This document shows positions 1 through 7,802 of a DNA stretch of 64,000 bases, piece after piece; positions within the stretch are counted from its first letter, which is position 1; the number at the start of each line of letters is the position of its first letter. The notes beneath the pieces were generated by a model. The model did no database searches, was not told where the DNA came from, and saw only the letters and a list, made by a program, of their open reading frames with translations. Made by a program: the position numbers and the translations under genes. Where the stretch lies: the NCBI GenBank assembly GCA_036823195.1, contig DAISGI010000003.1:1-64000 (forward strand), in the 5' to 3' direction. Source of the DNA: UBA4874 sp002399435. Lineage in GTDB: Bacteria > Bacillota > Clostridia > Caldicoprobacterales > DTU083.

Positions 1-16
1 TTAACGTTAAAATTAT

Positions 17-45
17 TTGACAGACTCTGCTTTTTCGTATAAACT
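17..45 (+). promoter_or_regulatory. Promoter upstream of the lysine riboswitch
   Basis: A perfect TTGACA at 17-22 is followed by an AT-rich -10 region (TATAAA at 38-43 with a 15-nt spacer, or TAAACT at 40-45 with 17 nt). It lies just upstream of the riboswitch fold, where a leader promoter is expected. The exact -10 hexamer is uncertain. Confidence 0.6.
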
Positions 46-60
46 TAAGGAAATTAATAT

Positions 61-262
61 ATGACCTCACTTCTTAGCGGGTGAGGTAGAGGCGCGGTAT
101 TTATTAGTCCCCGGTGGAGCGTAAGCCGAGCAGGGAAACCGTGGAGAAGGAAATATCGCCGAAGCTGCAATATTGGCTGATTATTGCATGTTGGGTCTGC
201 AGTTAAGAGCTTCAGGACTGTCTCAGTAGACTTCCCGGTTTACTGCGTTGTGCTATCTCATT
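61..262 (+). promoter_or_regulatory. Lysine riboswitch (L box)
   Basis: The conserved lysine-aptamer blocks are visible in order: AGAGGCGCGG near 88-97, the AGT block near 105, CGCCGAAG near 158-165, then TGGGTCTGCAG and GGACTGTC near 191-222. Helix P1 can be drawn between GAGGTAG (83-89) and CTATCTC (253-259), with one G-U pair. An intrinsic terminator follows at 297. The fold therefore suggests transcriptional OFF control of the amino acid transporter at 365-2727 by lysine. This makes lysine or a related basic amino acid the likely substrate, although transport specificity itself is inferred. An extra hairpin, ACCTCAC (64-70) with GTGAGGT (81-87), would compete with P1. Confidence 0.9.
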
Positions 263-296
263 TGGGGAGGGGGATCAAGGAAGTAACGCATTCACT

Positions 297-322
297 GCCT
301 GAGTTCATCTCAGGCTTTTTAT
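297..322 (+). terminator. Riboswitch-controlled intrinsic terminator
   Basis: GCCTGAG (297-303) pairs perfectly with CTCAGGC (309-315) around a 5-nt loop and is followed by TTTTT. It sits between the lysine aptamer and the first gene of the transporter operon, so it is the expected expression platform. Confidence 0.85.
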
Positions 323-364
323 TTTATGGAATATAATATGGAATATAAAAGGGGGAAAAATTGA

Positions 365-1210
365 ATGTATAGGAAAAGGAAAATATCCATTTTAGTGGCT
401 CTGTCCATGGCAGCCCTGTTTTATATGACGGGCTGCACCGGTAAAAATGCCGGGAGCGCCGGATCTTCGGTAAAGAAGGATGTCTTCCGGGTTGGCATGG
501 AGTGCGATTATCCTCCCTTCAACTGGACGCAGCTGAATTCGTCCGGGGGCGGCGTGAAAATTGACGGCAATGCCGAATATGCCGGGGGATATGATGTGGA
601 GATTGCAAAACGGATTGCAAAAGGTCTGGGCCGGAAACTGGTAATTGTCAAGACCAAGTGGGAGGGCCTGGAGCCCGCTCTGAATTCGGGCAAAATTGAT
701 GCCATTGTCGCTGGTATGTCGCCGACAGCCAAGCGAAAGAAAAACATTGATTTTACGGACAATTATTATCACTCGGACCTGGTTATGGTGGTGAAAAAGG
801 GCAGCTCTTATGAAAACGCAACGTCCATTCAGGATTTCAAGGGAGCAAAGATAACCGCCCAGTTGAGCACATTTCATTATTCCGTCATTGATCAAATCAA
901 GGGGGTACAGAAGCAAACCGCCATGGAAAAGTTTGCAACCATGCGTGTGGCGCTGAAGTCCGGCATCGTGGACGGATATGTTTCCGAGCGTCCGGAAGGA
1001 ATCAGTGCGCAGTCGGCGGACCCAAACCTGAAGATGGTCGAATTCAAGGATGGCTTTGTCACATCGGAGGATGATACGGCAATCGCAGCGGGTCTTGTTA
1101 AAAACAGTCCATTGAAGAAAGAGATTGATGAGATCCTGAAGAACCTATCCGAAGATAAACGCGTGGAAATAATGGACGACGCAATCAAAAATCAACCATC
1201 TGCGAGATAA
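365..1210 (+). CDS. Amino acid ABC transporter, substrate-binding lipoprotein (lysine-regulated)
   Basis: This is a family 3 extracellular solute-binding protein of 281 residues. It has a signal peptide ending in the lipobox MTGC, giving a lipidated Cys24 and anchoring outside the membrane. The PBPb-type fold starts near residue 40 (FRVGMECDYPPFNW), and the typical segments GYDVEIAKRIAKGLG and DAIVAGMSPTAKR follow. The ATG at 365 is preceded by AAAAGGGGG. It is the first gene of a binding protein-permease-ATPase operon behind a lysine riboswitch, so it probably captures lysine or another basic amino acid; the sequence alone does not fix the ligand. Confidence 0.93.
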   Translation: MYRKRKISILVALSMAALFYMTGCTGKNAGSAGSSVKKDVFRVGMECDYPPFNWTQLNSSGGGVKIDGNAEYAGGYDVEIAKRIAKGLGRKLVIVKTKWEGLEPALNSGKIDAIVAGMSPTAKRKKNIDFTDNYYHSDLVMVVKKGSSYENATSIQDFKGAKITAQLSTFHYSVIDQIKGVQKQTAMEKFATMRVALKSGIVDGYVSERPEGISAQSADPNLKMVEFKDGFVTSEDDTAIAAGLVKNSPLKKEIDEILKNLSEDKRVEIMDDAIKNQPSAR

Positions 1211-1259
1211 ACGGGAAGAGCAAAACGCTGTTTCCTGTTGAAGGAGGTTTGCAAATAGA

Positions 1260-2006
1260 ATGGGACAAATTTGGGAAATCGTTATAAAATACTGGCCGAT
1301 GTATCTCCGGGGTGCCGGTGTCACACTGTATCTGTCCATTCTGGGTACCGTATTTGGATTTATAATCGGGCTGCTGGCTGGAATCATACGAAGCATACCT
1401 GTTCCGGAAGACGGATGGAAGCGCATCCTTCTGAGGGCAGTCAACGCCATTCTGGCGGTTTACATCGCAATTTTCCGTGGTACGCCCATGATCGTACAGG
1501 CTATGGTGATTTATTATGGAGCAGCCCAGGCAGGCTTTGAAATGGACCGGATGGCTGCCGGAATTATGATTGTTTCCATCAATACAGGCGCCTACATGGC
1601 GGAAATTATACGGGGCGGCATTATATCCATTGACACAGGGCAGTTTGAAGCAGCTCAGGCATTGGGAATGAATCCTGTTCAAACTATGACCAAAGTGGTG
1701 CTGCCTCAGGCAATTCGCAATATTCTTCCAGCCATCGGAAACGAGTTTGTTATTAATATCAAGGACACTTCGGTGCTGAATGTCATTTCCATAACGGAGC
1801 TTTATTTTCAGACCAGTACAGTGGCAGGCATTCATTTCAGCTTTTTCGGGCCTTTTTTTATCGCCTGTATCCTGTATTTTATTATGACATATGCAGTGAC
1901 CCGAATTCTTCGGATGGTTGAGAAGAGACTGGATGGGCCAAAGAATTATGCCCTGACGAGTCGGGCACGGAAAGGAAAGGGGGTGCAGTATGGAGAAGGT
2001 AATTGA
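1260..2006 (+). CDS. Polar amino acid ABC transporter, permease
   Basis: This is a HisM/GlnP-type inner membrane permease of 248 residues with about five hydrophobic segments. The cytoplasmic coupling loop EAAQALGMNPVQTMTKVVLPQA is the EAA motif that contacts the ATPase. A strong Shine-Dalgarno site (GAAGGAGG) precedes ATG 1260. The 3' end overlaps the ATPase gene by 17 bp, which indicates translational coupling. It forms the transmembrane channel for the binding protein encoded just upstream; only one permease gene is present, so a homodimer is likely. Confidence 0.93.
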   Translation: MGQIWEIVIKYWPMYLRGAGVTLYLSILGTVFGFIIGLLAGIIRSIPVPEDGWKRILLRAVNAILAVYIAIFRGTPMIVQAMVIYYGAAQAGFEMDRMAAGIMIVSINTGAYMAEIIRGGIISIDTGQFEAAQALGMNPVQTMTKVVLPQAIRNILPAIGNEFVINIKDTSVLNVISITELYFQTSTVAGIHFSFFGPFFIACILYFIMTYAVTRILRMVEKRLDGPKNYALTSRARKGKGVQYGEGN

Positions 2007-2727
2007 AATACGGCACTTAAGCAAATCCTTTGGAACCCATGGAGTGCTGAAGGACATTGACTTTACCATAAACAAGGGGGAGGTGGTTTGTGTCATCGGT
2101 GCATCCGGTTCCGGAAAGTCCACCTTGCTGCGGTGTATCAATCTGCTGGAGAAGCCCAGCGGAGGAGAGATCCTTTATAATGGCACGAACATCCTGGATA
2201 AACGAAATAGCATCTATTCCTATCGCGCCAGACTGGGGATGGTGTTTCAGCAGTTCAATCTGTTTCATAATCTGAACGTATTGACCAATTGTGTTGTTGC
2301 CCAGCGGCAGGTACTGAAGCGGCCTTTGGAAGAGGCAAGGAAGATTGCCATGAAATACCTGGAAGTAGTGGGAATGGAACAGTATCTTGACGCCAGACCC
2401 ATGCAGCTCTCGGGGGGCCAGCAGCAGCGTGTCGCCATTGCCAGGGCATTGTCCATGGAACCGGATGTCATGCTGTTTGACGAGCCGACTTCCGCCCTGG
2501 ATCCGGAGATGGTCGGGGAAGTGCTGAACGTGATGAAGCACCTGGCTGAGGCAGGGCTTACCATGCTGGTCGTAACTCATGAAATGGGGTTTGCGAAGGA
2601 TGTGGCGGACCGTGTGGTATTCATGGATCAGGGGGTTATCATGGAAGAAGGAAGCCCGGAGCAGGTGCTGATCCATCCACAAAAGGACCGGACCAGGGAG
2701 TTCCTGAAGCGGACACTCCGGACATAG
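1990..2727 (+). CDS. Polar amino acid ABC transporter, ATP-binding protein
   Basis: This is a GlnQ/HisP-type ABC ATPase of 245 residues. Walker A is GASGSGKST near residue 37, the signature is LSGGQQQRVAIARAL near 137, and Walker B plus D-loop read LFDEPTSALDPE. The switch His is in VVTHEMGF. ATG 1990 lies inside the permease gene and follows GGAAAGGGGG. It powers uptake through the adjacent permease and is the last gene of the lysine-riboswitch operon. Confidence 0.95.
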   Translation: MEKVIEIRHLSKSFGTHGVLKDIDFTINKGEVVCVIGASGSGKSTLLRCINLLEKPSGGEILYNGTNILDKRNSIYSYRARLGMVFQQFNLFHNLNVLTNCVVAQRQVLKRPLEEARKIAMKYLEVVGMEQYLDARPMQLSGGQQQRVAIARALSMEPDVMLFDEPTSALDPEMVGEVLNVMKHLAEAGLTMLVVTHEMGFAKDVADRVVFMDQGVIMEEGSPEQVLIHPQKDRTREFLKRTLRT

Positions 2728-2799
2728 GAACGCCGGAGCCGGGCAGGGCTGCACTGAAAAGCACATTCAAAAGTGCATTCAAAGCGGTGTGGATGGCGT

Positions 2800-2828
2800 T
2801 TGACACGACGGAAAGGATCTGTCACAAT
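2800..2828 (+). promoter_or_regulatory. Probable promoter of pepT
   Basis: TTGACA at 2800-2805 and CACAAT at 2823-2828 are separated by 17 nt. Transcription would begin near 2835, just ahead of the Shine-Dalgarno site and TTG start of pepT. Its position makes an earlier ATG at 2787 unlikely as the start codon. Confidence 0.5.
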
Positions 2829-2855
2829 GGTAGCAGGAAGAAGGAGGCAATAATA

Positions 2856-4091
2856 TTGAAAGCTTATGAAAGATTGATCCGGTATGCCGGCTACGAGACG
2901 GCTTCTGACAGCAACAATCCGGCCTGTCCCAGCACTCCGGATCAGCTGGAGTTTGGCAAGGCTCTGGTGGAGGAAATGAAGAGGATTGGCATCCGGGATG
3001 CGAATATGGATGAAAACGGTTATGTCTTTGGCACCATCCCGTCCAACACAACGGAATGGAAAGGAACAGTAATCGGTTTTATCTCCCATATGGATGTGGT
3101 AAGGGATGTACCGTATCAGAATGTGAGACCCAGGGTGGTACGGAACTATGACGGTTCCTCAATCCTTTTGAATCAGGAAAAGGGCATTTTTCTCCGCCCG
3201 GAAGAATTTGATTCCCTGAACCGGTATAAGGGCTGTGACCTGGTCGTCACCGATGGGACCACTTTGCTGGGCGCGGATGACAAGGCGGGGATAGCGGAAA
3301 TCATGACGATGGCGGAAACGCTTTGCAATCATCCGGATATCCGGCATGGTACCCTCAAAATCGGCTTTACACCGGATGAAGAGATTGGCAGGGGAGCGGA
3401 TTTATTTGATGTGAAACGGTTCGGTGCCCATTTTGCCTATACTGTGGATGGCGGCGCCTTTGGTGAGGTGGAATATGAAACCTTCAATGCGGCATCCGCA
3501 AATATCCGCATAACAGGCAAGAATATCCACCCGGGTACGGCCAGGGGGAGAATGAAAAATGCCATGCGCATTGCCATGGAATTCAATGCCCTGCTTCCGG
3601 AAGGAGAAGTTCCGGAGAAGACGGAGAAATATCAGGGATTTCATCATCTGACGCAAATGCAGGGTACGGTGGAAGAAGCAGAGCTGAGTTATATCCTTCG
3701 CGATCACGATGCGGCCAAACTGGAGCGGAAAAAGCAGGAAGTCCGGGAAGCGGCGGAAAAGCTGAACAGGGCATATGGGGCGGATACCGTTTGTGTTGCG
3801 ATCCGGGATGAATACCAGAATATGGCTGAACAGATCAAGCCACATCGTCATCTGATTGAAACAGCCTGCAAAGCAGTAAGAGACGCCGGGGGAGATCCGG
3901 TCAGCGAACCGGTTCGCGGAGGGACGGACGGTTCCAGACTGTCCTTTATAGGATTGCCCTGTCCGAATCTGGGAACCGGCAGTCATAATCATCATGGAAA
4001 AATGGAATATGCCTGCGTGCAGGAGATGGACCGGTGTGTTACAACTCTGATCCGGATCGCAGAAAAATATTGTGATTATGAAGGAAATTAG
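2856..4091 (+). CDS. pepT: Peptidase T (tripeptide aminopeptidase)
   Basis: This M20B metallopeptidase of 411 residues removes N-terminal residues from tripeptides in the cytoplasm. Visible metal and catalytic sites are HMDV (His78), LGADDKAG (Asp141/142), TPDEEIG (Glu175/176), TVDGG (Asp198) and the late SHNHHGK. I place the start at TTG 2856, eight nt after AAGGAGG. With that start the first metal His is residue 78, as in characterised PepT, and the length matches the family. An in-frame ATG at 2787 would put the promoter inside the gene. It may recycle peptides alongside the flanking amino acid uptake genes. Confidence 0.93.
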   Translation: MKAYERLIRYAGYETASDSNNPACPSTPDQLEFGKALVEEMKRIGIRDANMDENGYVFGTIPSNTTEWKGTVIGFISHMDVVRDVPYQNVRPRVVRNYDGSSILLNQEKGIFLRPEEFDSLNRYKGCDLVVTDGTTLLGADDKAGIAEIMTMAETLCNHPDIRHGTLKIGFTPDEEIGRGADLFDVKRFGAHFAYTVDGGAFGEVEYETFNAASANIRITGKNIHPGTARGRMKNAMRIAMEFNALLPEGEVPEKTEKYQGFHHLTQMQGTVEEAELSYILRDHDAAKLERKKQEVREAAEKLNRAYGADTVCVAIRDEYQNMAEQIKPHRHLIETACKAVRDAGGDPVSEPVRGGTDGSRLSFIGLPCPNLGTGSHNHHGKMEYACVQEMDRCVTTLIRIAEKYCDYEGN

Positions 4092-4615
4092 ATCATCCTG
4101 AGGAAATCATCCAATGTGATGCAAAATTGAATTTCCTGGGAGAGTTTCTTTTCCTTTCGGAAACCGGCATTTTGAAAGATCCGGATGGACCGGTGGTTTG
4201 CCGAGTGGATGATGGCTACTACTTTATCGGACCTCCATTCAAAGAAAGCATGCCGAAGGCCCTTGGAAACGGCGGCCGTGCCAAATCCCTGTCCCCATTT
4301 TTGCCGGTCGCCCACGACAATGATCATTTCCGTCTCATTCCATCTGGGAACCAGTTTCAGGTAGCCAACTGGTTCCTTGTTTTCTGCATCGACCATAAAA
4401 AAGCTCCCATTTTGATTAAAAAGGTGTGTTACAACAGGGACCGGGACCCTTTCCAGAACTTGTCGGATCCCCGCAGACACATTCTGATATTCATTCAAAA
4501 ACTGTGTGACTTCTTTACTCTCCAGCCATTGTGCAATTTTCCTGGCATCGTCACGATAGACTTCCTGCCGCAAAACAACTTCGCCGGTTTTCCGTACCGA
4601 TTTTTCTTTGCTCAT
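4088..4615 (-). CDS. GNAT family N-acetyltransferase
   Basis: This cytoplasmic acetyl-CoA-dependent acyltransferase has 175 residues. The acetyl-CoA-binding region is seen in GDRQKWGQGFGTAAVSKGLRHAFF, close to the Q/RxxGxG/A motif of the RimJ/RimL-like branch, and is followed by the NHRSIRIFQNAGF block. The start at 4615 (MSKEKS) follows AAGGGGG; an upstream ATG at 4657 lacks a good site. It is convergent with pepT, and the two ends overlap by four bp. The substrate cannot be told from sequence. Confidence 0.8.
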   Translation of the reverse strand: MSKEKSVRKTGEVVLRQEVYRDDARKIAQWLESKEVTQFLNEYQNVSAGIRQVLERVPVPVVTHLFNQNGSFFMVDAENKEPVGYLKLVPRWNETEMIIVVGDRQKWGQGFGTAAVSKGLRHAFFEWRSDKVVAIIHSANHRSIRIFQNAGFRKEKKLSQEIQFCITLDDFLRMI

Positions 4616-4736
4616 GGATGAGATTCCCCCTTTCCAATGCCATTCCAATTTTAGCACAGGAATCTATTTCCGTAAAATTGAAGGATACGCTTCAGGCGGG
4701 AATAGCATGGAAATGCTATGCTTTCTTCTGTTTTCC

Positions 4737-4766
4737 TTGAAAATGGGCATCAATTCGTTTTATAAT
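4737..4766 (+). promoter_or_regulatory. Promoter of mutY
   Basis: TTGAAA (4737-4742) and a perfect TATAAT (4761-4766) are separated by 18 nt. Initiation would fall near 4773, which is the A of the most likely mutY start codon. Confidence 0.7.
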
Positions 4767-4772
4767 GAACTA

Positions 4773-5837
4773 ATGGATAAACTACAAACGGATAAACTAC
4801 AAAAATTTCAGCAGTCACTTTTGAATTGGTATGGAGGCAATGCCAGAATCCTGCCATGGAGGGAGGATCCGGCCCCTTACCGGGTATGGATTTCGGAAAT
4901 AATGCTGCAGCAGACGCGGGTGGATGCTGTCAAGCCCTATTTTGAACGGTTTCTGCAGGAAGTTCCGACAATACGGGATCTGGCCGCTTTGCCGGAAGAC
5001 CGGCTGATGAAGCTATGGGAGGGACTGGGATACTACAGCCGGGCAAGGAATCTGAAAAAGGCTGCCTGCATTGTAATGGAACAATATCATGGCAGGCTGC
5101 CTTCTGACAGAAAATCCTTACAAACCCTGCCCGGCATTGGGCCGTATACTTCCGGAGCAATTGCCTCCATTGCGTTCGGAGCCGGAGAGCCTGCCGTGGA
5201 CGGCAATGTACTCCGGGTTCTGGCGAGATTATCCGGGAACCGTGGGGATCTGAAAGACAAAGCCGTCCGAGCGGATTTGAACGCTTTGGCAGAAAAACTT
5301 TTGTCCCGGCAAAAGCCGGGAGACTTCAATCAGGCGCTGATGGAACTGGGCGCTCTTCTCTGTGTCCCCAACGGGAGGCCCAAATGCGGCGAATGTCCGG
5401 TACAGCCCTTTTGTGAGGCCTGCCGTCAGGATGCTGTGGATCAGATTCCGGTAAAAACCAGAAAAGCCAAGCGGAAAACAGAGAACCGAACCGTTTTTAT
5501 AATCCGCTTTCAGCACAGGATCGCTCTTCGAAAGAGGAAGGAACACGGGTTACTGTCCGGCCTTTGGGAATTTCCCAACCGGTATGGGCATTTATCCCCG
5601 GAGGACATTGGGAAGGTACTGATGGAATGGGGGATCTGTCCTGAAACCATTACGCCCCTGCCGGATGCGAAACATGTCTTTTCTCATCTGGAATGGCATA
5701 TGAAAGGGTATGCTGTCCGGGTAAAGGAAAAGAGGGAAACCTGCAGTTTTGTATGGGCAAGGCAGGAGGAGATCCATCGTTCCTATTCCATTCCTTCCGC
5801 CTTTCATGCCTATCTGAAAGCATTGGAAAAAGTCTGA
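4773..5837 (+). CDS. mutY: A/G-specific adenine DNA glycosylase
   Basis: MutY removes adenine mispaired with 8-oxoguanine. With ATG 4773 the protein has 354 residues. The catalytic Glu42 is in WISEIMLQQTRV, the helix-hairpin-helix is LPGIGPYTSGAIA, and the catalytic Asp143 is in PAVDGNVLRV. A [4Fe-4S] ligand set lies at Cys197, 205, 208 and 214 (C-X7-C-X2-C-X5-C). A C-terminal NUDIX-like domain follows (FSHLEWHMKGYAV). No Shine-Dalgarno site precedes 4773 and the promoter would start transcription there, so translation may be leaderless. In-frame upstream ATGs at 4707 and 4743 are less likely because they lie within or before the promoter. Confidence 0.93.
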   Translation: MDKLQTDKLQKFQQSLLNWYGGNARILPWREDPAPYRVWISEIMLQQTRVDAVKPYFERFLQEVPTIRDLAALPEDRLMKLWEGLGYYSRARNLKKAACIVMEQYHGRLPSDRKSLQTLPGIGPYTSGAIASIAFGAGEPAVDGNVLRVLARLSGNRGDLKDKAVRADLNALAEKLLSRQKPGDFNQALMELGALLCVPNGRPKCGECPVQPFCEACRQDAVDQIPVKTRKAKRKTENRTVFIIRFQHRIALRKRKEHGLLSGLWEFPNRYGHLSPEDIGKVLMEWGICPETITPLPDAKHVFSHLEWHMKGYAVRVKEKRETCSFVWARQEEIHRSYSIPSAFHAYLKALEKV

Positions 5838-5921
5838 CCCAACCTGTATCTGAGAATTGCCTGGACGCTGCTGTGATATCCTATTTCTGTGAAAGGACCA
5901 TGGGGAAAGGGAGGAGATACC

Positions 5922-6305
5922 ATGTTTTTTATTTTCGGGATTTCATCCGGTCGGAAAGATCTGGATTTTCGTCAAACGATGATCTGTACAGTCTGTGGAG
6001 GGTATGGCCGTTATGAAGTATATATGGAATTTACCTGCTTCAGCCTGTTTTTTCTTCCTGTCTTCAGGTGGAACAGGGTTTATTACGTCAAAAGCAGCTG
6101 CTGCGGTACCCTTTATACGATTAACGGGGATCTGGGACGCCGGATTGCCCGGGGAGAGCCGGTAACGCTGCGGGAAGAGGATTTGCAGCTTGTAAAGACC
6201 GGATATGGCGGACATGGGCATGGCAAAAAACGCTGTTCCCGATGTGGTTTTGAAACGGAGGAAGATTACCGGTACTGCCCGAATTGCGCCAATCCGCTGG
6301 ACTGA
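5922..6305 (+). CDS. Small zinc-ribbon protein
   Basis: This 127-residue protein has two putative metal sites: an N-terminal CTVCG paired with SSCCG, and a C-terminal zinc ribbon CSRCG...CPNCANPLD. Between them is one hydrophobic stretch (FTCFSLFFLPVF) that may be a membrane or buried segment. ATG 5922 follows GGGAGGAG at 5909-5916. A Gly/His-rich linker (GYGGHGHGKK) joins the two parts. Function is unknown; the final CPNC ribbon is common in Firmicutes proteins of unknown role. It lies alone between mutY and the AmmeMemoRadiSam genes. Confidence 0.75.
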   Translation: MFFIFGISSGRKDLDFRQTMICTVCGGYGRYEVYMEFTCFSLFFLPVFRWNRVYYVKSSCCGTLYTINGDLGRRIARGEPVTLREEDLQLVKTGYGGHGHGKKRCSRCGFETEEDYRYCPNCANPLD

Positions 6306-6347
6306 TGCAGGGTAGGGAAACGGGAATGCCGGATTTGTCTTCTTTTG

Positions 6348-6356
6348 TGATAGAAT
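6348..6356 (+). promoter_or_regulatory. Possible extended -10 promoter
   Basis: TGATAGAAT (extended -10 TGn plus TAGAAT) lies 18 nt before ATG 6375. No convincing -35 element is present. It could start the AmmeMemoRadiSam transcript. Confidence 0.35.
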
Positions 6357-6374
6357 AGAAAGAGAGGTGGTTTC

Positions 6375-7802
6375 ATGGGAAAAATATCTGCATTTTACAC
6401 GATGCCCCATCCACCGGTTATTGTGCCGGAGGTAGGCAAGGGAGAGGAATCTGCCGTAAAGGAAACATCGGATGCATTGGACAGGGTCGCTGAGGAAATC
6501 GAACACATAGGGCCGGATGTGATTATTATGATAACACCTCACGGGCCGATGTTCCGGGATGCGGTTGCGTTATCCTGTGAAAGGGAGATTCGGGGGGACT
6601 TCGGCCGGTATGGAGTGCCGGAGGCCGCTTTTCATGCGGAGATTGATGTTCCTCTGACGGAAAGTATCATCCGCCGTGCGGATCAGGAAGGGATCGCGTC
6701 CGTAAAAATAACCGGAAAGACTGCCAGACGTTACGATATTCCCTGCGAGCTGGACCAGGGAGTCATGGTTCCGATGCATTTTATCAACAAAAGATATACG
6801 GATTACCGTCTGGTTCATATCACCTATGGACTTCTGCCGAAGCTGCAGCTCTATCGCTTTGGCATGTGCATTGCCGAAGCAGTGGAGAAAAGCAATGAAA
6901 ACGCCGTCTTTATCGCCAGCGGGGATTTATCCCACAGACTCACAAAGGACGGCCCGTATGAATACAGTCCATATGGTGCAAAGTTTGACAGGGAGATACT
7001 TTCCCTTCTGCGGGAGGGAGATGTTCCAGGTGTTTTCCATATGGATCCGGTTACCGTGGAAGAAGCCGGAGAATGCGGCCTTCGCTCCTATTATATTTTG
7101 CTGGGTGCCATGAATGAATATGATTTCACCGGAGAGCCCCTTTCCTATCAGGGAAATCTGGGAGTGGGATATCTGGTTATGCGCTTTGTGCTTCGCAAGG
7201 GGAATGGAAAAGAGAACCTGAATCAGCTGATCCGGCAGGAAAAAGAGCAGTTGTCCGGTTCCGGACCGTCCGACTCCGGACAGGAGGATGCTTATGTGCG
7301 GCTTGCCCGGGAGAGTCTGACGAATTATGTTCTTTATGGGAAGTACATGGAAATTCCTGATTATGCAACCGATGAAATGAGGAAAGACGAACGCGGCATC
7401 TTTGTCTCCATTCATGAAAATGGAGAGCTGCGGGGCTGCATTGGAACCATTGCACCGGTTACGGACTGCATTGCGCAGGAAATTATCCGGAACGCAGTGG
7501 AAGCCGGAACATCGGATCCCCGGTTTCCTCCCATAACAGAGGAAGAACTGAAAAAGCTGGATTTTTCCGTCGACGTCCTGGACAAGCCGGAAAAGACCAA
7601 CCAGGCAGAGCTGGATCCCAAAAGATACGGAGTGATTGTAAGAAGCGGATACAAGACCGGACTGCTGCTGCCGGATCTGGAAGGGGTGGATACCCCGGAG
7701 GAGCAGATCCGCATTGCACTCCGAAAGGCGGGCATTGCCCCTGGCAGTTCCTATACATTGGAACGATTTGAGGTTCTCCGGCATAACGGGAGTCCATCAT
7801 GA
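6375..7802 (+). CDS. AmmeMemoRadiSam system protein: LigB/MEMO-like domain fused to AMMECR1
   Basis: This 475-residue protein joins a class III extradiol dioxygenase/MEMO-like domain (about residues 1-270; metal-type motifs MPHPPVIVPE with His12, and ITPHGPMF) to an AMMECR1 domain (about 300-475) carrying the conserved LRGCIGT motif in SIHENGELRGCIGTI. The three-part AmmeMemoRadiSam set is conserved across bacteria and archaea, but its biochemical role is unsettled. Here the first two parts are one polypeptide and the third follows at once, overlapping as ATGA. ATG 6375 has GAGGTGG upstream. Cytoplasmic location is inferred from the absence of a signal. Confidence 0.88.
   Translation: MGKISAFYTMPHPPVIVPEVGKGEESAVKETSDALDRVAEEIEHIGPDVIIMITPHGPMFRDAVALSCEREIRGDFGRYGVPEAAFHAEIDVPLTESIIRRADQEGIASVKITGKTARRYDIPCELDQGVMVPMHFINKRYTDYRLVHITYGLLPKLQLYRFGMCIAEAVEKSNENAVFIASGDLSHRLTKDGPYEYSPYGAKFDREILSLLREGDVPGVFHMDPVTVEEAGECGLRSYYILLGAMNEYDFTGEPLSYQGNLGVGYLVMRFVLRKGNGKENLNQLIRQEKEQLSGSGPSDSGQEDAYVRLARESLTNYVLYGKYMEIPDYATDEMRKDERGIFVSIHENGELRGCIGTIAPVTDCIAQEIIRNAVEAGTSDPRFPPITEEELKKLDFSVDVLDKPEKTNQAELDPKRYGVIVRSGYKTGLLLPDLEGVDTPEEQIRIALRKAGIAPGSSYTLERFEVLRHNGSPS

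Noticed and set aside
1185..2141. Minus-strand open frame of 318 codons opposite the first permease
   Set aside because: Its translation has no protein-like features and the opposite strand encodes a clear ABC permease.
2787..2855. N-terminal extension of peptidase T from ATG 2787
   Set aside because: It contains the likely promoter, lacks a ribosome site and would shift the first metal His from the family position 78.
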